From positions 1 through 55,302 of the forward strand of contig CAJQNZ010000004.1 in assembly GCA_905479835.1 (NCBI GenBank): a DNA stretch of 55,302 nt. The letters run 5' to 3'. Both the position numbers and the translations under genes were made by a program. Below, in pieces: positions 7,626 through 14,871 of this stretch. This DNA is from an uncultured Flavobacteriaceae bacterium. Its GTDB lineage: Bacteria > Bacteroidota > Bacteroidia > Flavobacteriales > Flavobacteriaceae. Positions within the stretch are counted from its first letter, which is position 1. The number at the start of each line of letters is the position of its first letter. A model generated the notes under the pieces. The model saw only the letters and a list, made by a program, of their open reading frames with translations. It made no database searches and was not told where the DNA came from.

Positions 7626-9266
7626 ATGGAATATTTACTTAAATCATCAGGTATTATTGCGATTTTCTATGGGTTTTATAAAATTGTATTAGAAAGAGAA
7701 ACCTTTTTTCAGTCCAATAGATATTTCTTATTAACAGGAATACTAATTGCACTTGTTTTACCATATATCAATATTCCTTTATACATAGGAAATAATTCAA
7801 AACCGATTGAAGATTTTATAGTATTAGAAAACCATGCTATTATCACGAAAGATGAGACAATAAATTGGTTAACAATTTTTAATAAGATCTATTTAATAGG
7901 AGTCCTGTTTTTAATTGGAAAATTAATAGTTAATTTAATTTCGCTTGGGAATTTAATTTTAAAACATCCTGTTGAAAAAGTAAATGGTTTTTCTATGGTC
8001 AGAACTCATCAAGATATTTCTCCTTTCTCCTTTTTTAATTATATCGTTTTTAATCCAAACCAATTTAACTCAAAAGAATTAAAACAGATAATCTCACATG
8101 AAAAAATACATGCGTTTCAATATCATTCTATTGACATTATAATTTCACAAATTATATCAATTATACTGTGGTTCAATCCTATAATATGGCTTTATAAAAA
8201 AGAACTAGTCCAAAATCTAGAATTTATTGCTGATGATAAAGCACAACAAGAATCCATTTGCAAGAAAAATTATCAATTACTATTAGTAAAAACCAGTGTG
8301 CCAAAAAACAAATTGGCATTAACCAATAACTTTTACAATTCATTAATCAAAAAAAGAATACTTATGTTACACAGAAATCGATCAAAAAAAAGAAATCAAT
8401 TAAAATACTTATTAATACTTCCATTAATAGCAGTATTTATGTTAAGTTTCAACACTAAAATTGTAGCTCAAACTGAACAAAAAAATGAAATATATGAGTT
8501 CCATAAAGCCTCTGAAGAAACTCAAATAGCACTAATTAATAAGCATTCTAATGATGAAGATTTTAACAGAATTAAAAAAGAATTTTCAAAAGAAGGTGCT
8601 AAAGTAAAATTCAGTGGAATCAAGCGCAACAATAAAGAAGAGATTACTGCAATTAAAATTGATATGAAATCTAAAAACACCAATACAAATTATGCTATTG
8701 AGAGTTCAGATCCTATCAATCCTATAAAAATATCATTTAATAATGAAGATGGAAATATCAATATAGAAAATTCAAAAGACCATCATGCAGAGAAACTTGT
8801 TTTTATCTCAGAAAATGGAGATCATGAAGTTCACTCGTTAAAAAAAGAAAGTAAAGTTGTATTTATTTCAGAAGATAGTGTCAATCATATTACTAAAGAT
8901 GGTAAGCATAAAATCATTAAAATCAATATGGATGATGAAGATAATCAAGATACAAAAAATTCAACAATTTGGATTTCAAAAAATGGCAATGATTCTACAA
9001 TTAAAAAAAATTCAAATACAACAGTAAAAATTATAAATAAAGCTGAAGATGAAAATAAAGTAATTGTTTTAAATTCCAAGAATCGTGGCGAAAATGTGTC
9101 TCCGTTAATATATATTGACGGAAAAAAAACGACTACAGAAGAAATGAAAGAGCTTGATACTGAAAAGATTGAAAGCATGAATGTTCTTAAAGGAGAATCT
9201 GCTATAAAAAAATATGGTGAAAATGGAAAAGATGGCGTTATAGAAATCAACACCAAAAAGAAATAA
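7626..9266 (+). CDS. BlaR1-like M56 membrane metallopeptidase with TonB-plug-like C-terminus
   Basis: A 546-residue integral-membrane zinc peptidase, partner of the BlaI-like repressor. Four hydrophobic segments (about 5-20, 35-52, 85-110, 165-190) frame the cytoplasmic peptidase with the zinc motif HEKIH at 158-162 and the downstream acidic motif EFIADDKA at 199-206. A fifth segment (262-277) leads to a long outer domain (278-546) that is not the penicillin-binding sensor of true BlaR1. It holds several short beta-like repeats (LVFISENG, VVFISEDS, TIWISKNG) and ends with a segment (about 495-546) resembling the plug of TonB-dependent receptors: LIYIDGKKTT, then IESMNVLKGESAIKKYG and GVIEIN. 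M56 proteins with such tails occur in Bacteroidota. The signal sensed is unknown. Confidence 0.88.
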   Translation: MEYLLKSSGIIAIFYGFYKIVLERETFFQSNRYFLLTGILIALVLPYINIPLYIGNNSKPIEDFIVLENHAIITKDETINWLTIFNKIYLIGVLFLIGKLIVNLISLGNLILKHPVEKVNGFSMVRTHQDISPFSFFNYIVFNPNQFNSKELKQIISHEKIHAFQYHSIDIIISQIISIILWFNPIIWLYKKELVQNLEFIADDKAQQESICKKNYQLLLVKTSVPKNKLALTNNFYNSLIKKRILMLHRNRSKKRNQLKYLLILPLIAVFMLSFNTKIVAQTEQKNEIYEFHKASEETQIALINKHSNDEDFNRIKKEFSKEGAKVKFSGIKRNNKEEITAIKIDMKSKNTNTNYAIESSDPINPIKISFNNEDGNINIENSKDHHAEKLVFISENGDHEVHSLKKESKVVFISEDSVNHITKDGKHKIIKINMDDEDNQDTKNSTIWISKNGNDSTIKKNSNTTVKIINKAEDENKVIVLNSKNRGENVSPLIYIDGKKTTTEEMKELDTEKIESMNVLKGESAIKKYGENGKDGVIEINTKKK

Positions 9267-9292
9267 CATACTTTAAAATTATAAATGAATAG

Positions 9293-9327
9293 AACAACTG
9301 AATTAAAAAAATTCAGTTGTTTTTTTA
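9293..9327 (+). terminator. Terminator of the blaI-blaR1-like operon
   Basis: AACAACTGAATT (9293-9304) and AATTCAGTTGTT (9310-9321) form a perfect 12-bp stem with an A5 loop, followed by T. Confidence 0.88.
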
Positions 9328-9332
9328 TTGTG

Positions 9333-9340
9333 TAAATTTG
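9333..9340 (+). promoter_or_regulatory. Promoter -7 box of the 49-residue ORF
   Basis: TAAATTTG followed by CA, only five bases before the ATG at 9346. A start of transcription about six bases downstream would give an almost leaderless message. No -33 TTG at standard spacing. Confidence 0.5.
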
Positions 9341-9345
9341 CATTT

Positions 9346-9495
9346 ATGAAAAAACTACTATTCAATTTATTAGCATCAATTAATAAAAATCTATTGCCAT
9401 CATTATCAAAAAAAAGAGTGGATCTTGCAAAAGCATCTAAATGGCAAATGATGCTTATTGGCTGGAGATATTTTGTAACGAAAAATAGTTTGTAA
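9346..9495 (+). CDS. Small conserved-looking protein of 49 residues
   Basis: An ORF of 49 residues starting MKKLLFNLLASINKNLLPSL and ending IGWRYFVTKNSL. It is basic and amphipathic, with KKRVDLAKASKWQMMLIGWRYFV in the second half described here only by position (31-49 carries SKWQ and GWRY). I recall proteins of this size and pattern in flavobacterial genomes, sometimes labelled SsrA-binding protein, but the function is not established and it lacks the SmpB fold's length (about 150). It has its own -7 box and stands between a terminator and tRNA-Arg, whose -33 element overlaps the last codons. It is likely a real gene because the start fits the promoter and the context is isolated. Confidence 0.6.
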   Translation: MKKLLFNLLASINKNLLPSLSKKRVDLAKASKWQMMLIGWRYFVTKNSL

Positions 9496-9518
9496 TTCTA
9501 TAAAAGTTACTATATTTG
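9490..9518 (+). promoter_or_regulatory. Promoter of tRNA-Arg
   Basis: TTG (9490-9492), 18 bases, TATATTTG (9511-9518) followed by CA; the tRNA begins at 9532. The -33 TTG overlaps the end of the 49-residue ORF. Confidence 0.65.
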
Positions 9519-9531
9519 CAAACTCAAAAAA

Positions 9532-9605
9532 GGCCTTGTGGCGCAACTGAATAGCGCACTTGATTACGGCTCAAGAGGTTATAGGTTTGAATCCTATCAA
9601 GGTCA
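9532..9605 (+). tRNA. tRNA-Arg (anticodon ACG)
   Basis: A 74-base cloverleaf: acceptor GGCCTTG pairs with CAAGGTC (one G-T wobble), D-arm GCGC/GCGC, anticodon stem CTTGA/TCAAG with loop TTACGGC (anticodon ACG), T-arm ATAGG-TTTGAAT-CCTAT and discriminator A. The 3' CCA is not encoded. It has its own promoter and a strong terminator. Confidence 0.96.
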
Positions 9606-9614
9606 CTTAAGAAT

Positions 9615-9648
9615 AAAAAGCACTCACATTTTGTGAGTGCTTTTTTAT
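9615..9648 (+). terminator. Terminator of tRNA-Arg
   Basis: AAAGCACTCACA and TGTGAGTGCTTT pair across a short T-rich loop, followed by TTTTT. Confidence 0.9.
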
Positions 9649-9781
9649 TTGAATAAAATTTTGAGCCTGTTTATTAATTAAAATGAAGGTGAAAAACAGT
9701 AATTAATAGTTATGGAAATTTTTATTATAAACTAAGCAAATTAAAGGAACACAAAGCAATTCAATAAAAATCAAAATATAT

Positions 9782-9826
9782 AAAACCAAAAAAGGTTGTC
9801 AATTTATGACAACCTTTTTTGGTTTT
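9782..9826 (-). terminator. Very long perfect hairpin, probable terminator of the M28 peptidase gene
   Basis: AAAACCAAAAAAGGTTGTCA (9782-9801) is the exact complement of 9807-9826, a 20-bp stem with a five-base loop. On the minus strand it is followed by T-rich sequence, 70 bases after the peptidase stop. The AT-rich stretch between it and the tRNA terminator (9649-9781) holds nothing I can identify. Confidence 0.75.
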
Positions 9827-9898
9827 AGTAAATAAATATTATGTAGTTCTTATTACTATAATATTAAAACAGTAATGTGTTAAAAAAAATTGCGTGTA

Positions 9899-11443
9899 TT
9901 ATCTAGTAGCATTTGGATCCATTTTCTTATCCACTATTAATCTTCCATCTCGATTGGCAACTTCCCAAGCAGTATAAAAAACCAATTTGGTTCTCTCAGT
10001 CATTAATTCAAATTCTATTTTATCTACAGTATCTGTCGGTTTATGGTAATCTGGATGCGAACCAGTCGTATAAAAAATTACTGGAATTCCATTTTTGGCA
10101 AAATTCCAGTGATCGGAACGATAGTAAATTCTTTCAGGATGATTCTCATCATTATATGTATAGTCCAAAAACAAATTCGTATACGTAGAATTCATTCTTT
10201 CGCTGATTTCATGCAATTCACTTGACAACTTATCTGCTCCTACCAAACTAACATAATTTTCACTTTCCAATTCTCTATCATCAATTCTTCCAATCATATC
10301 AATATTTAAATCTGCCACAGTATTTTCTAATGGAAAAATAGGATTATCAGCATAATATTCAGAACCTAAAAGCCCTTTTTCTTCTGCAGTTACAGCCATA
10401 AAAAGTATACTTCTTCTTGGGCCATTACCCTCTTTTTTGGCTTGGACAAATGCTTCGGCTATATCCATTATTGCAACGGTTCCAGAACCATCATCGTCCG
10501 CTCCATTATTAATCTCTCCATTTATTATTCCGATATGGTCGTAATGAGATGTCAATACCAATATTTCATCTTTCAGATCTGAACCTTCCAAGAAACCTAA
10601 TACATTTTCTGAGATCAATTTTTCTTTGATGAAATTTGTTTTATAGATTGCTTTTTTAGTTTTAATTTTTTTTAAAGCTTTCTTATTTCCATTATTAAAA
10701 TCGGTTATTGCTTGTGTAAGTTTTTCAAAAGGCTTATTCATTAATTCGCCTGCAGTATCTGGACTTATATAAAAAGCTCCTACGCTTGTATCCTCTTCTA
10801 CTTTATCGATTGTCATTTTACCTCTAGTAAAATACCTAGAATATCGCTTCATAAAATCTTCATGCTGACTTTGATTCTCAGCTCTTACAATAAATATTTT
10901 TTCTACACCTTGCCCTATTGCTGCCCTTATTATTTTACCTCTTTCTCCTCTATCTGAATTTATTGCCAATATTGATTTTCCTTTAACATCAATATTTTTA
11001 AAATTCTGAGCAGTTCCATCACCTACAAAAACCACTTCCGTAGTAATTTCTTCACTATCAATTGGATTTCCTGAATACCAAAATTCCTTAAGGTTTATTA
11101 ATTTTTTTCTGCCTATTTTAAGATATGTATTTCCTGCTTTAGAAGTAACTAAAGGGACATCCTGATAATATCCGTTTCCAGTCTTTACTGGACCTTCAAG
11201 TTCTAACTCTTCAAAATGTGATTTAATATATGCAGCAGCCATTTTTTGACCTCTCTTACCTGTTTCTCTTCCTTCTAAAGCATCTGACGCTAAGATTGTT
11301 AAATCATCACGCATATCTTCTATAGTAATCGTTTCTGCATATTTCATTGCAAGTGGATTTTTCTCAACTGCTTTTTCTTCTGGTGCTTGAGCAATTATAA
11401 ATCCAGATACTAGCAACAAACAAAGGGTAACTATTTTTTTCAT
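9899..11443 (-). CDS. Secreted M28-family zinc aminopeptidase
   Basis: A 514-residue exported peptidase that probably removes N-terminal residues from peptides in the periplasm or outside. The signal peptide is MKKIVTLCLLLVSGFIIAQA. A PA-like insert (about 135-235) is followed by the M28 catalytic domain with the metal ligands in the usual order: H300 in SHYDHIG, the aspartate of GADDDGSGT (314-322), the acid pair E354-E355, D382 in NIDMIGR, and a histidine near 460 in YRSDHWNF. All five expected ligand motifs are present, so it should be active. No C-terminal T9SS sorting domain is evident; the protein ends shortly after the catalytic domain. It is monocistronic with its own -7 box and hairpin terminator. 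Confidence 0.92.
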   Translation of the reverse strand: MKKIVTLCLLLVSGFIIAQAPEEKAVEKNPLAMKYAETITIEDMRDDLTILASDALEGRETGKRGQKMAAAYIKSHFEELELEGPVKTGNGYYQDVPLVTSKAGNTYLKIGRKKLINLKEFWYSGNPIDSEEITTEVVFVGDGTAQNFKNIDVKGKSILAINSDRGERGKIIRAAIGQGVEKIFIVRAENQSQHEDFMKRYSRYFTRGKMTIDKVEEDTSVGAFYISPDTAGELMNKPFEKLTQAITDFNNGNKKALKKIKTKKAIYKTNFIKEKLISENVLGFLEGSDLKDEILVLTSHYDHIGIINGEINNGADDDGSGTVAIMDIAEAFVQAKKEGNGPRRSILFMAVTAEEKGLLGSEYYADNPIFPLENTVADLNIDMIGRIDDRELESENYVSLVGADKLSSELHEISERMNSTYTNLFLDYTYNDENHPERIYYRSDHWNFAKNGIPVIFYTTGSHPDYHKPTDTVDKIEFELMTERTKLVFYTAWEVANRDGRLIVDKKMDPNATR

Positions 11444-11495
11444 TTATTAGAGGTTTAAATTTATTATGGTTTTGCCATATATATTTTGACAGCGA

Positions 11496-11503
11496 CAAAT
11501 ATA
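11496..11503 (-). promoter_or_regulatory. Promoter -7 box of the M28 peptidase gene
   Basis: Minus-strand TATATTTG, full match, 52 bases before the ATG. Confidence 0.5.
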
Positions 11504-11556
11504 CATTTCAAAAAATATAAAATGCATAAAGCGATGTTAAAAAAAGTAAAGAAAAT

Positions 11557-11832
11557 TTATATTATCTCAGCAGAAAGCCCTAATGACAATAACTTAGAAC
11601 AGCGTGGTTTTAAGTAATCGTATTCTCCTGTTTTTACAGTACACTTTCCTTTATAATGAACCAATATAGTACATTGTTCCGCCTGTTCTAAAGTATGCTC
11701 ACATACATCCATCAATGAGTCCATTACAAAGTCAAATGTATTCACATCATCATTATGTAATACAATCTCATACTTATGTATCTCCTGTTCTAAGACATCA
11801 ACATCTTCTTGTATTTTTTCTTTTGTGCTCAT
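11557..11832 (-). CDS. clpS: ATP-dependent Clp protease adaptor ClpS
   Basis: ClpS docks on ClpA-type unfoldases and delivers N-end-rule substrates to ClpP. The 91-residue size is typical. The core begins with YEIVLHNDDVNTFDFVMDSL (25-44), containing the N-degron pocket residues and the conserved N-D-D, followed by the helix with EHTLEQAEQCTILVHYKGK and the final LKPRCSKLLSLGLSAEI. The gene lies downstream of prmA on the same strand with a 30-base gap that carries its own TAnnTTTG box, so it may be transcribed separately. The clpA gene is not in this window. Firm call. Confidence 0.95.
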   Translation of the reverse strand: MSTKEKIQEDVDVLEQEIHKYEIVLHNDDVNTFDFVMDSLMDVCEHTLEQAEQCTILVHYKGKCTVKTGEYDYLKPRCSKLLSLGLSAEII

Positions 11833-11842
11833 TTTATATATA

Positions 11843-11850
11843 CAAACTTA
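11843..11850 (-). promoter_or_regulatory. Promoter -7 box of clpS
   Basis: Minus-strand TAAGTTTG, full match, 10 bases before the ATG, within the 30-base gap to prmA. Confidence 0.5.
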
Positions 11851-11862
11851 TAAAAAACAATT

Positions 11863-12696
11863 TTATTTTACATACTTCAGTGCAACCCAATTATTCCTTT
11901 TAATAAAATGCTCCAATTTCAATCCATATTTAGAAACTTCAACATCTATCAATGGAATATCATCTTGATAGAATCCGCTTAGTAATAAAATTCCATTTTC
12001 ATTTAAACATCCTATATAAATTGACATATCCATTAACAATATGTTGCGATTAATATTGGCAATAATTACATCATATTTTTTATTGACCAATAAAGAAGAA
12101 TCTCCTTCATATACGGAAATATTATGGCAATTATTACGGTCAACATTCTCTATTGAATTTTCATAACACCAATTGTCAATATCAATTGCATCTGTTGGGT
12201 TTGCTCCTTTCATCTCAGCAAAAATTGCCAATATTCCAGTTCCACAACCCATATCCAACACTTTTTTATCTTTTAGTTCCAATTGTAACAAATGCTGAAC
12301 CATCATATGAGTGGTTTCATGATGTCCCGTCCCAAAACTCATTTTGGGCTCAATTACAATATCATATTTCAGATTTGGGTTTTCATGAAATGGAGCTCGA
12401 ATACTTACCAAATCATCTACTTGGATCGGTTGAAAATTCTTCTCCCATTCTGCATTCCAATTGGTCTGTTCAATTTCTTTAAATTGATATTCAATAGAAA
12501 ATTCATCAGAAGTTAAAATGAAAATATCTTTTAAAACTTCTGAATTCCAATTTTCCTTTTGGATATAGGCAGTAACACCATGATCATTCTCAATAAAACT
12601 CTCAAAACCTACAGAACCCAATTCTGCAATTAAAATTTCAGTTCCAGGCTCTTTAGGCGATACTATGAAGTTATATTCAATATAAATACTATCCAT
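11863..12696 (-). CDS. prmA: Ribosomal protein L11 methyltransferase
   Basis: PrmA trimethylates ribosomal protein L11 with S-adenosylmethionine. The 277-residue length is slightly below the E. coli protein (293). The N-terminal substrate-recognition domain (1-100) includes the conserved NWNAEWEKNFQPI (79-91). The Rossmann methyltransferase domain shows SFGTGHHETT at 120-129, the SAM loop VLDMGCGTG at 146-154 and IIANINRNIL near 210, all diagnostic. It follows tpiA (75-base gap with a GC-rich patch) and precedes clpS. I saw no full-match -7 box before it, so it may be read from the tpiA promoter. Firm call. Confidence 0.95.
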   Translation of the reverse strand: MDSIYIEYNFIVSPKEPGTEILIAELGSVGFESFIENDHGVTAYIQKENWNSEVLKDIFILTSDEFSIEYQFKEIEQTNWNAEWEKNFQPIQVDDLVSIRAPFHENPNLKYDIVIEPKMSFGTGHHETTHMMVQHLLQLELKDKKVLDMGCGTGILAIFAEMKGANPTDAIDIDNWCYENSIENVDRNNCHNISVYEGDSSLLVNKKYDVIIANINRNILLMDMSIYIGCLNENGILLLSGFYQDDIPLIDVEVSKYGLKLEHFIKRNNWVALKYVK

Positions 12697-12723
12697 ACAA
12701 TCCTATTAATTTTTTTATTTTTA

Positions 12724-12754
12724 CTTCGCCTCACTTCCACTCCGCTCAGCGACC
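12724..12754. repeat. GC-rich patch resembling a dispersed short repeat
   Basis: A roughly 30-base GC-rich island in an AT-rich gap between tpiA and prmA. On the minus strand it contains CGCTGAGCGGAGTGGAAG, very near to CGCTGAGCGGAGTCGAAG, a short sequence I recall as recurring between genes in Bacteroidota genomes. An adjoining CCAC/GTGG hairpin (12753-12768) could act as a weak terminator of tpiA. Only one copy is in the window, so its repeat status rests on memory. Confidence 0.35.
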
Positions 12755-12771
12755 ACTTATAAAGGTGGAAA

Positions 12772-13530
12772 TTAAATTGCGTTTATAATTGCAGTAAAAT
12801 CTGAAGCGTTTAAGGATGCTCCTCCTATCAATCCTCCATCAACATCCGGTTTAGAAAAAATCTCTTCCGCATTGGCAGGTTTAACACTTCCACCATAAAG
12901 AATTGAAACACGATTCGATACTTCATCATCATATTTATTTTCAACCAATTTTCTTATGAATGCATGCATTTCTTGGGCTTGTTCTGGACTAGCTGTTTCT
13001 CCAGTTCCTATTGCCCAAACTGGCTCGTAAGCCAAAACTATGGAGTCCCAGTCTACTTCATTCAAGTGAAATAAAGAATCTTGTAACTGTTCTCTTACAA
13101 TATCAAAATGATTATTGGATTGACGATCTTCTAACTTTTCTCCAAAACAAAATATAATTCTCATTTTATGCTCCAAAGCCTGTTCTACTTTTTTAGTCAA
13201 TAGATGCGAACCTTCGTTAAAATACTCTCTTCTTTCTGAATGTCCTAGAATGACAGTTGATATACCTATACTCTCTAGCATTTCAGCAGAAACCTCTCCA
13301 GTAAACGCACCATTTTCAGCAAAGTGCATATTCTGAGCAGCAACTTGCACCTTTTTATTTCGGCTTGTTGAATCAACAACTGATGAAAGATTAACAAATG
13401 AAGGGGAAACAATAACTTCCGTTTCTTCAGAAAGATTATCAACGTTTTTACTTATCTCATTTACCAATTCTAAAGATTGATCTTTCGTAAGATTCATTTT
13501 CCAGTTTCCTGCAACTATTTTTTTTCTCAT
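12772..13530 (-). CDS. tpiA: Triosephosphate isomerase
   Basis: This glycolytic enzyme interconverts dihydroxyacetone phosphate and glyceraldehyde 3-phosphate in the cytoplasm. I chose the ATG at 13530 (MRKKIVAGNWKMN), the family's usual start, giving 252 residues; a second ATG nine bases upstream (13539) is possible. Counting from the upstream ATG, the catalytic set is N12 and K14 (GNWKMN), H100 (ILGHSERREYF) and E172 (LAYEPVWAIGTG), all intact; the phosphate loop LYGGSVKPAN and GLIGGASL close the barrel. The gene has its own -7 box and lies upstream of prmA. Firm call. Confidence 0.96.
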   Translation of the reverse strand: MRKKIVAGNWKMNLTKDQSLELVNEISKNVDNLSEETEVIVSPSFVNLSSVVDSTSRNKKVQVAAQNMHFAENGAFTGEVSAEMLESIGISTVILGHSERREYFNEGSHLLTKKVEQALEHKMRIIFCFGEKLEDRQSNNHFDIVREQLQDSLFHLNEVDWDSIVLAYEPVWAIGTGETASPEQAQEMHAFIRKLVENKYDDEVSNRVSILYGGSVKPANAEEIFSKPDVDGGLIGGASLNASDFTAIINAI

Positions 13531-13557
13531 AATACTCATATTAATATATTTTCAATA

Positions 13558-13565
13558 CAAATTTA
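13558..13565 (-). promoter_or_regulatory. Promoter -7 box of tpiA
   Basis: Minus-strand TAAATTTG, full match, 27 bases before the chosen ATG. Confidence 0.55.
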
Positions 13566-13638
13566 CACAAAGAGACAATATTTTTGGTGTTGAAAAGTAA
13601 TTAGTTACTATAACGATTTATATTATAAGTTTAAAAAA

Positions 13639-14715
13639 TTATTTAACACCTATTCTTGGATCCAACCATCGATAGACAACATCAACAAAAATATTGATAC
13701 TAATAAACATCGTAGCAATAATAATTGACGCTCCTAGAATTACAGGATAATCTTTCATATTCAATGCATTGATAATTTCCTTTCCTAGTCCATTCCAATT
13801 AAAAATATATTCCACAAATACTGCTCCTGCTAATAAAGATGCAAACCATCCAGAAATAGCGGTCACAACAGGATTCATTGAGTTTTTCAATGCATGCTTT
13901 CTGATAATAGTAAACATTGACAACCCTTTGGCCTTGGCTGTTCTGATATAATCTTGATTTAAAACTTCCAATAAAGAATTTCGCATCAATTGAATTATAA
14001 CTGCAAGCGGTCGAATTCCTAAAACAATCGCTGGAAGAATTAAATTTTTCCATTGAATGTATGAACCTTCGCCGAAATCATCAACTTCATATAAACTTCC
14101 AGTCATGTTTAAATTCGTGTATTTATTTAATACAAACCCAAAAAACCAAGCAAATAATATTGCTGAGAAAAAAGAAGGAACACTCATTCCTAGTGTGCTT
14201 ATTATCGATATAACTCTGTCGAAAAAGGTATCTTTAAATATCGCAGAAAGTATCCCAAAAAAGATACCTAAAACAATAGCAATTAAAATTGCTGTAACAG
14301 CAAGAACAATAGTATTAGGCAAGGTTTCATAAATAATTTCTGAAACTTTTTTACCATTTTTTTGATAAGACTCTCTCAGATAAGGCAATTTAAAAACAAT
14401 TGTTTTATTGGCTATTGAAAATAATCTAATGCCTTGATATTTATTATCCTTATAGAATGTATAATTATCCATGTCATTACTATGAATTGAAATGGGAGAC
14501 AAGTCATTCAAATAATAAAAATATTGAGTAGTAAGTGGCTTGTCAAATCCATATTTCTTTCGAATATTATTCAATTGCTCACTATCTTCTCGCTGATCGA
14601 GCATCATTTGTGCTGCGTCGCCAGGAGTTTTATTTAGCAAAAAGAAAATTACCGTAACAACTCCTAATAATGTCAATATCGCGTAGAAAAATTTATGGAC
14701 TAGTGATTGTAACAA
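13639..14715 (-). CDS. ABC transporter permease, OppB/DppB type (orphan)
   Basis: A 358-residue inner-membrane permease of the peptide/nickel importer class. It has the typical N-terminal membrane helix with TPGDAAQMM, an external region, then five more helices with the permease/ATPase contact loop RTAKAKGLSMFTIIRKHALKN read near 235-255, and the closing VYRWLDPRIGV. No gene for a partner permease, ATPase or binding protein is adjacent, so it must work with subunits encoded elsewhere. The start is TTG at 14715: the only upstream in-frame codons before a TAA contain no ATG, and a -7 box lies 19 bases before it. An insert of about 60 residues after KPLTTQYFYYLNDL is longer than in E. coli OppB. 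The transported substrate cannot be told. Confidence 0.88.
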   Translation of the reverse strand: MLQSLVHKFFYAILTLLGVVTVIFFLLNKTPGDAAQMMLDQREDSEQLNNIRKKYGFDKPLTTQYFYYLNDLSPISIHSNDMDNYTFYKDNKYQGIRLFSIANKTIVFKLPYLRESYQKNGKKVSEIIYETLPNTIVLAVTAILIAIVLGIFFGILSAIFKDTFFDRVISIISTLGMSVPSFFSAILFAWFFGFVLNKYTNLNMTGSLYEVDDFGEGSYIQWKNLILPAIVLGIRPLAVIIQLMRNSLLEVLNQDYIRTAKAKGLSMFTIIRKHALKNSMNPVVTAISGWFASLLAGAVFVEYIFNWNGLGKEIINALNMKDYPVILGASIIIATMFISINIFVDVVYRWLDPRIGVK

Positions 14716-14734
14716 ATTGTGATTTTATTTAGAA

Positions 14735-14742
14735 CAAATATA
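14735..14742 (-). promoter_or_regulatory. Promoter -7 box of the OppB-like gene
   Basis: Minus-strand TATATTTG, full match, 19 bases before the TTG start; it helps fix that start. Confidence 0.55.
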
Positions 14743-14842
14743 GGTAACAGATTTAGGTTTTTGATAATTTATAGAAATAATGCATAGAAAGTATATTAAA
14801 AGTTAAGTGTACTGTCTGTCTCATTTAAAATATTAAAATTAC

Positions 14843-14850
14843 TACATTTG
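14843..14850 (+). promoter_or_regulatory. Promoter -7 box of pyrF
   Basis: TACATTTG followed by CA. It overlaps an in-frame TTG at 14848, which therefore cannot be the start codon; the ATG at 14872 is 21 bases downstream. Confidence 0.6.
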
Positions 14851-14871
14851 CAATACGATTTAAAACTTACA

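Noticed and set aside
8945-9343. 132-codon minus-strand ORF opposite the BlaR1-like gene
   Set aside because: Its Phe/Ser-rich composition is what results from reading the complement of an AT-rich gene; the plus strand has a recognisable protein there.
14848-14871. In-frame TTG upstream of the pyrF ATG as an alternative start
   Set aside because: It lies inside the -7 promoter box TACATTTG, so it would not be in the message; the ATG at 14872 gives the normal N-terminus.
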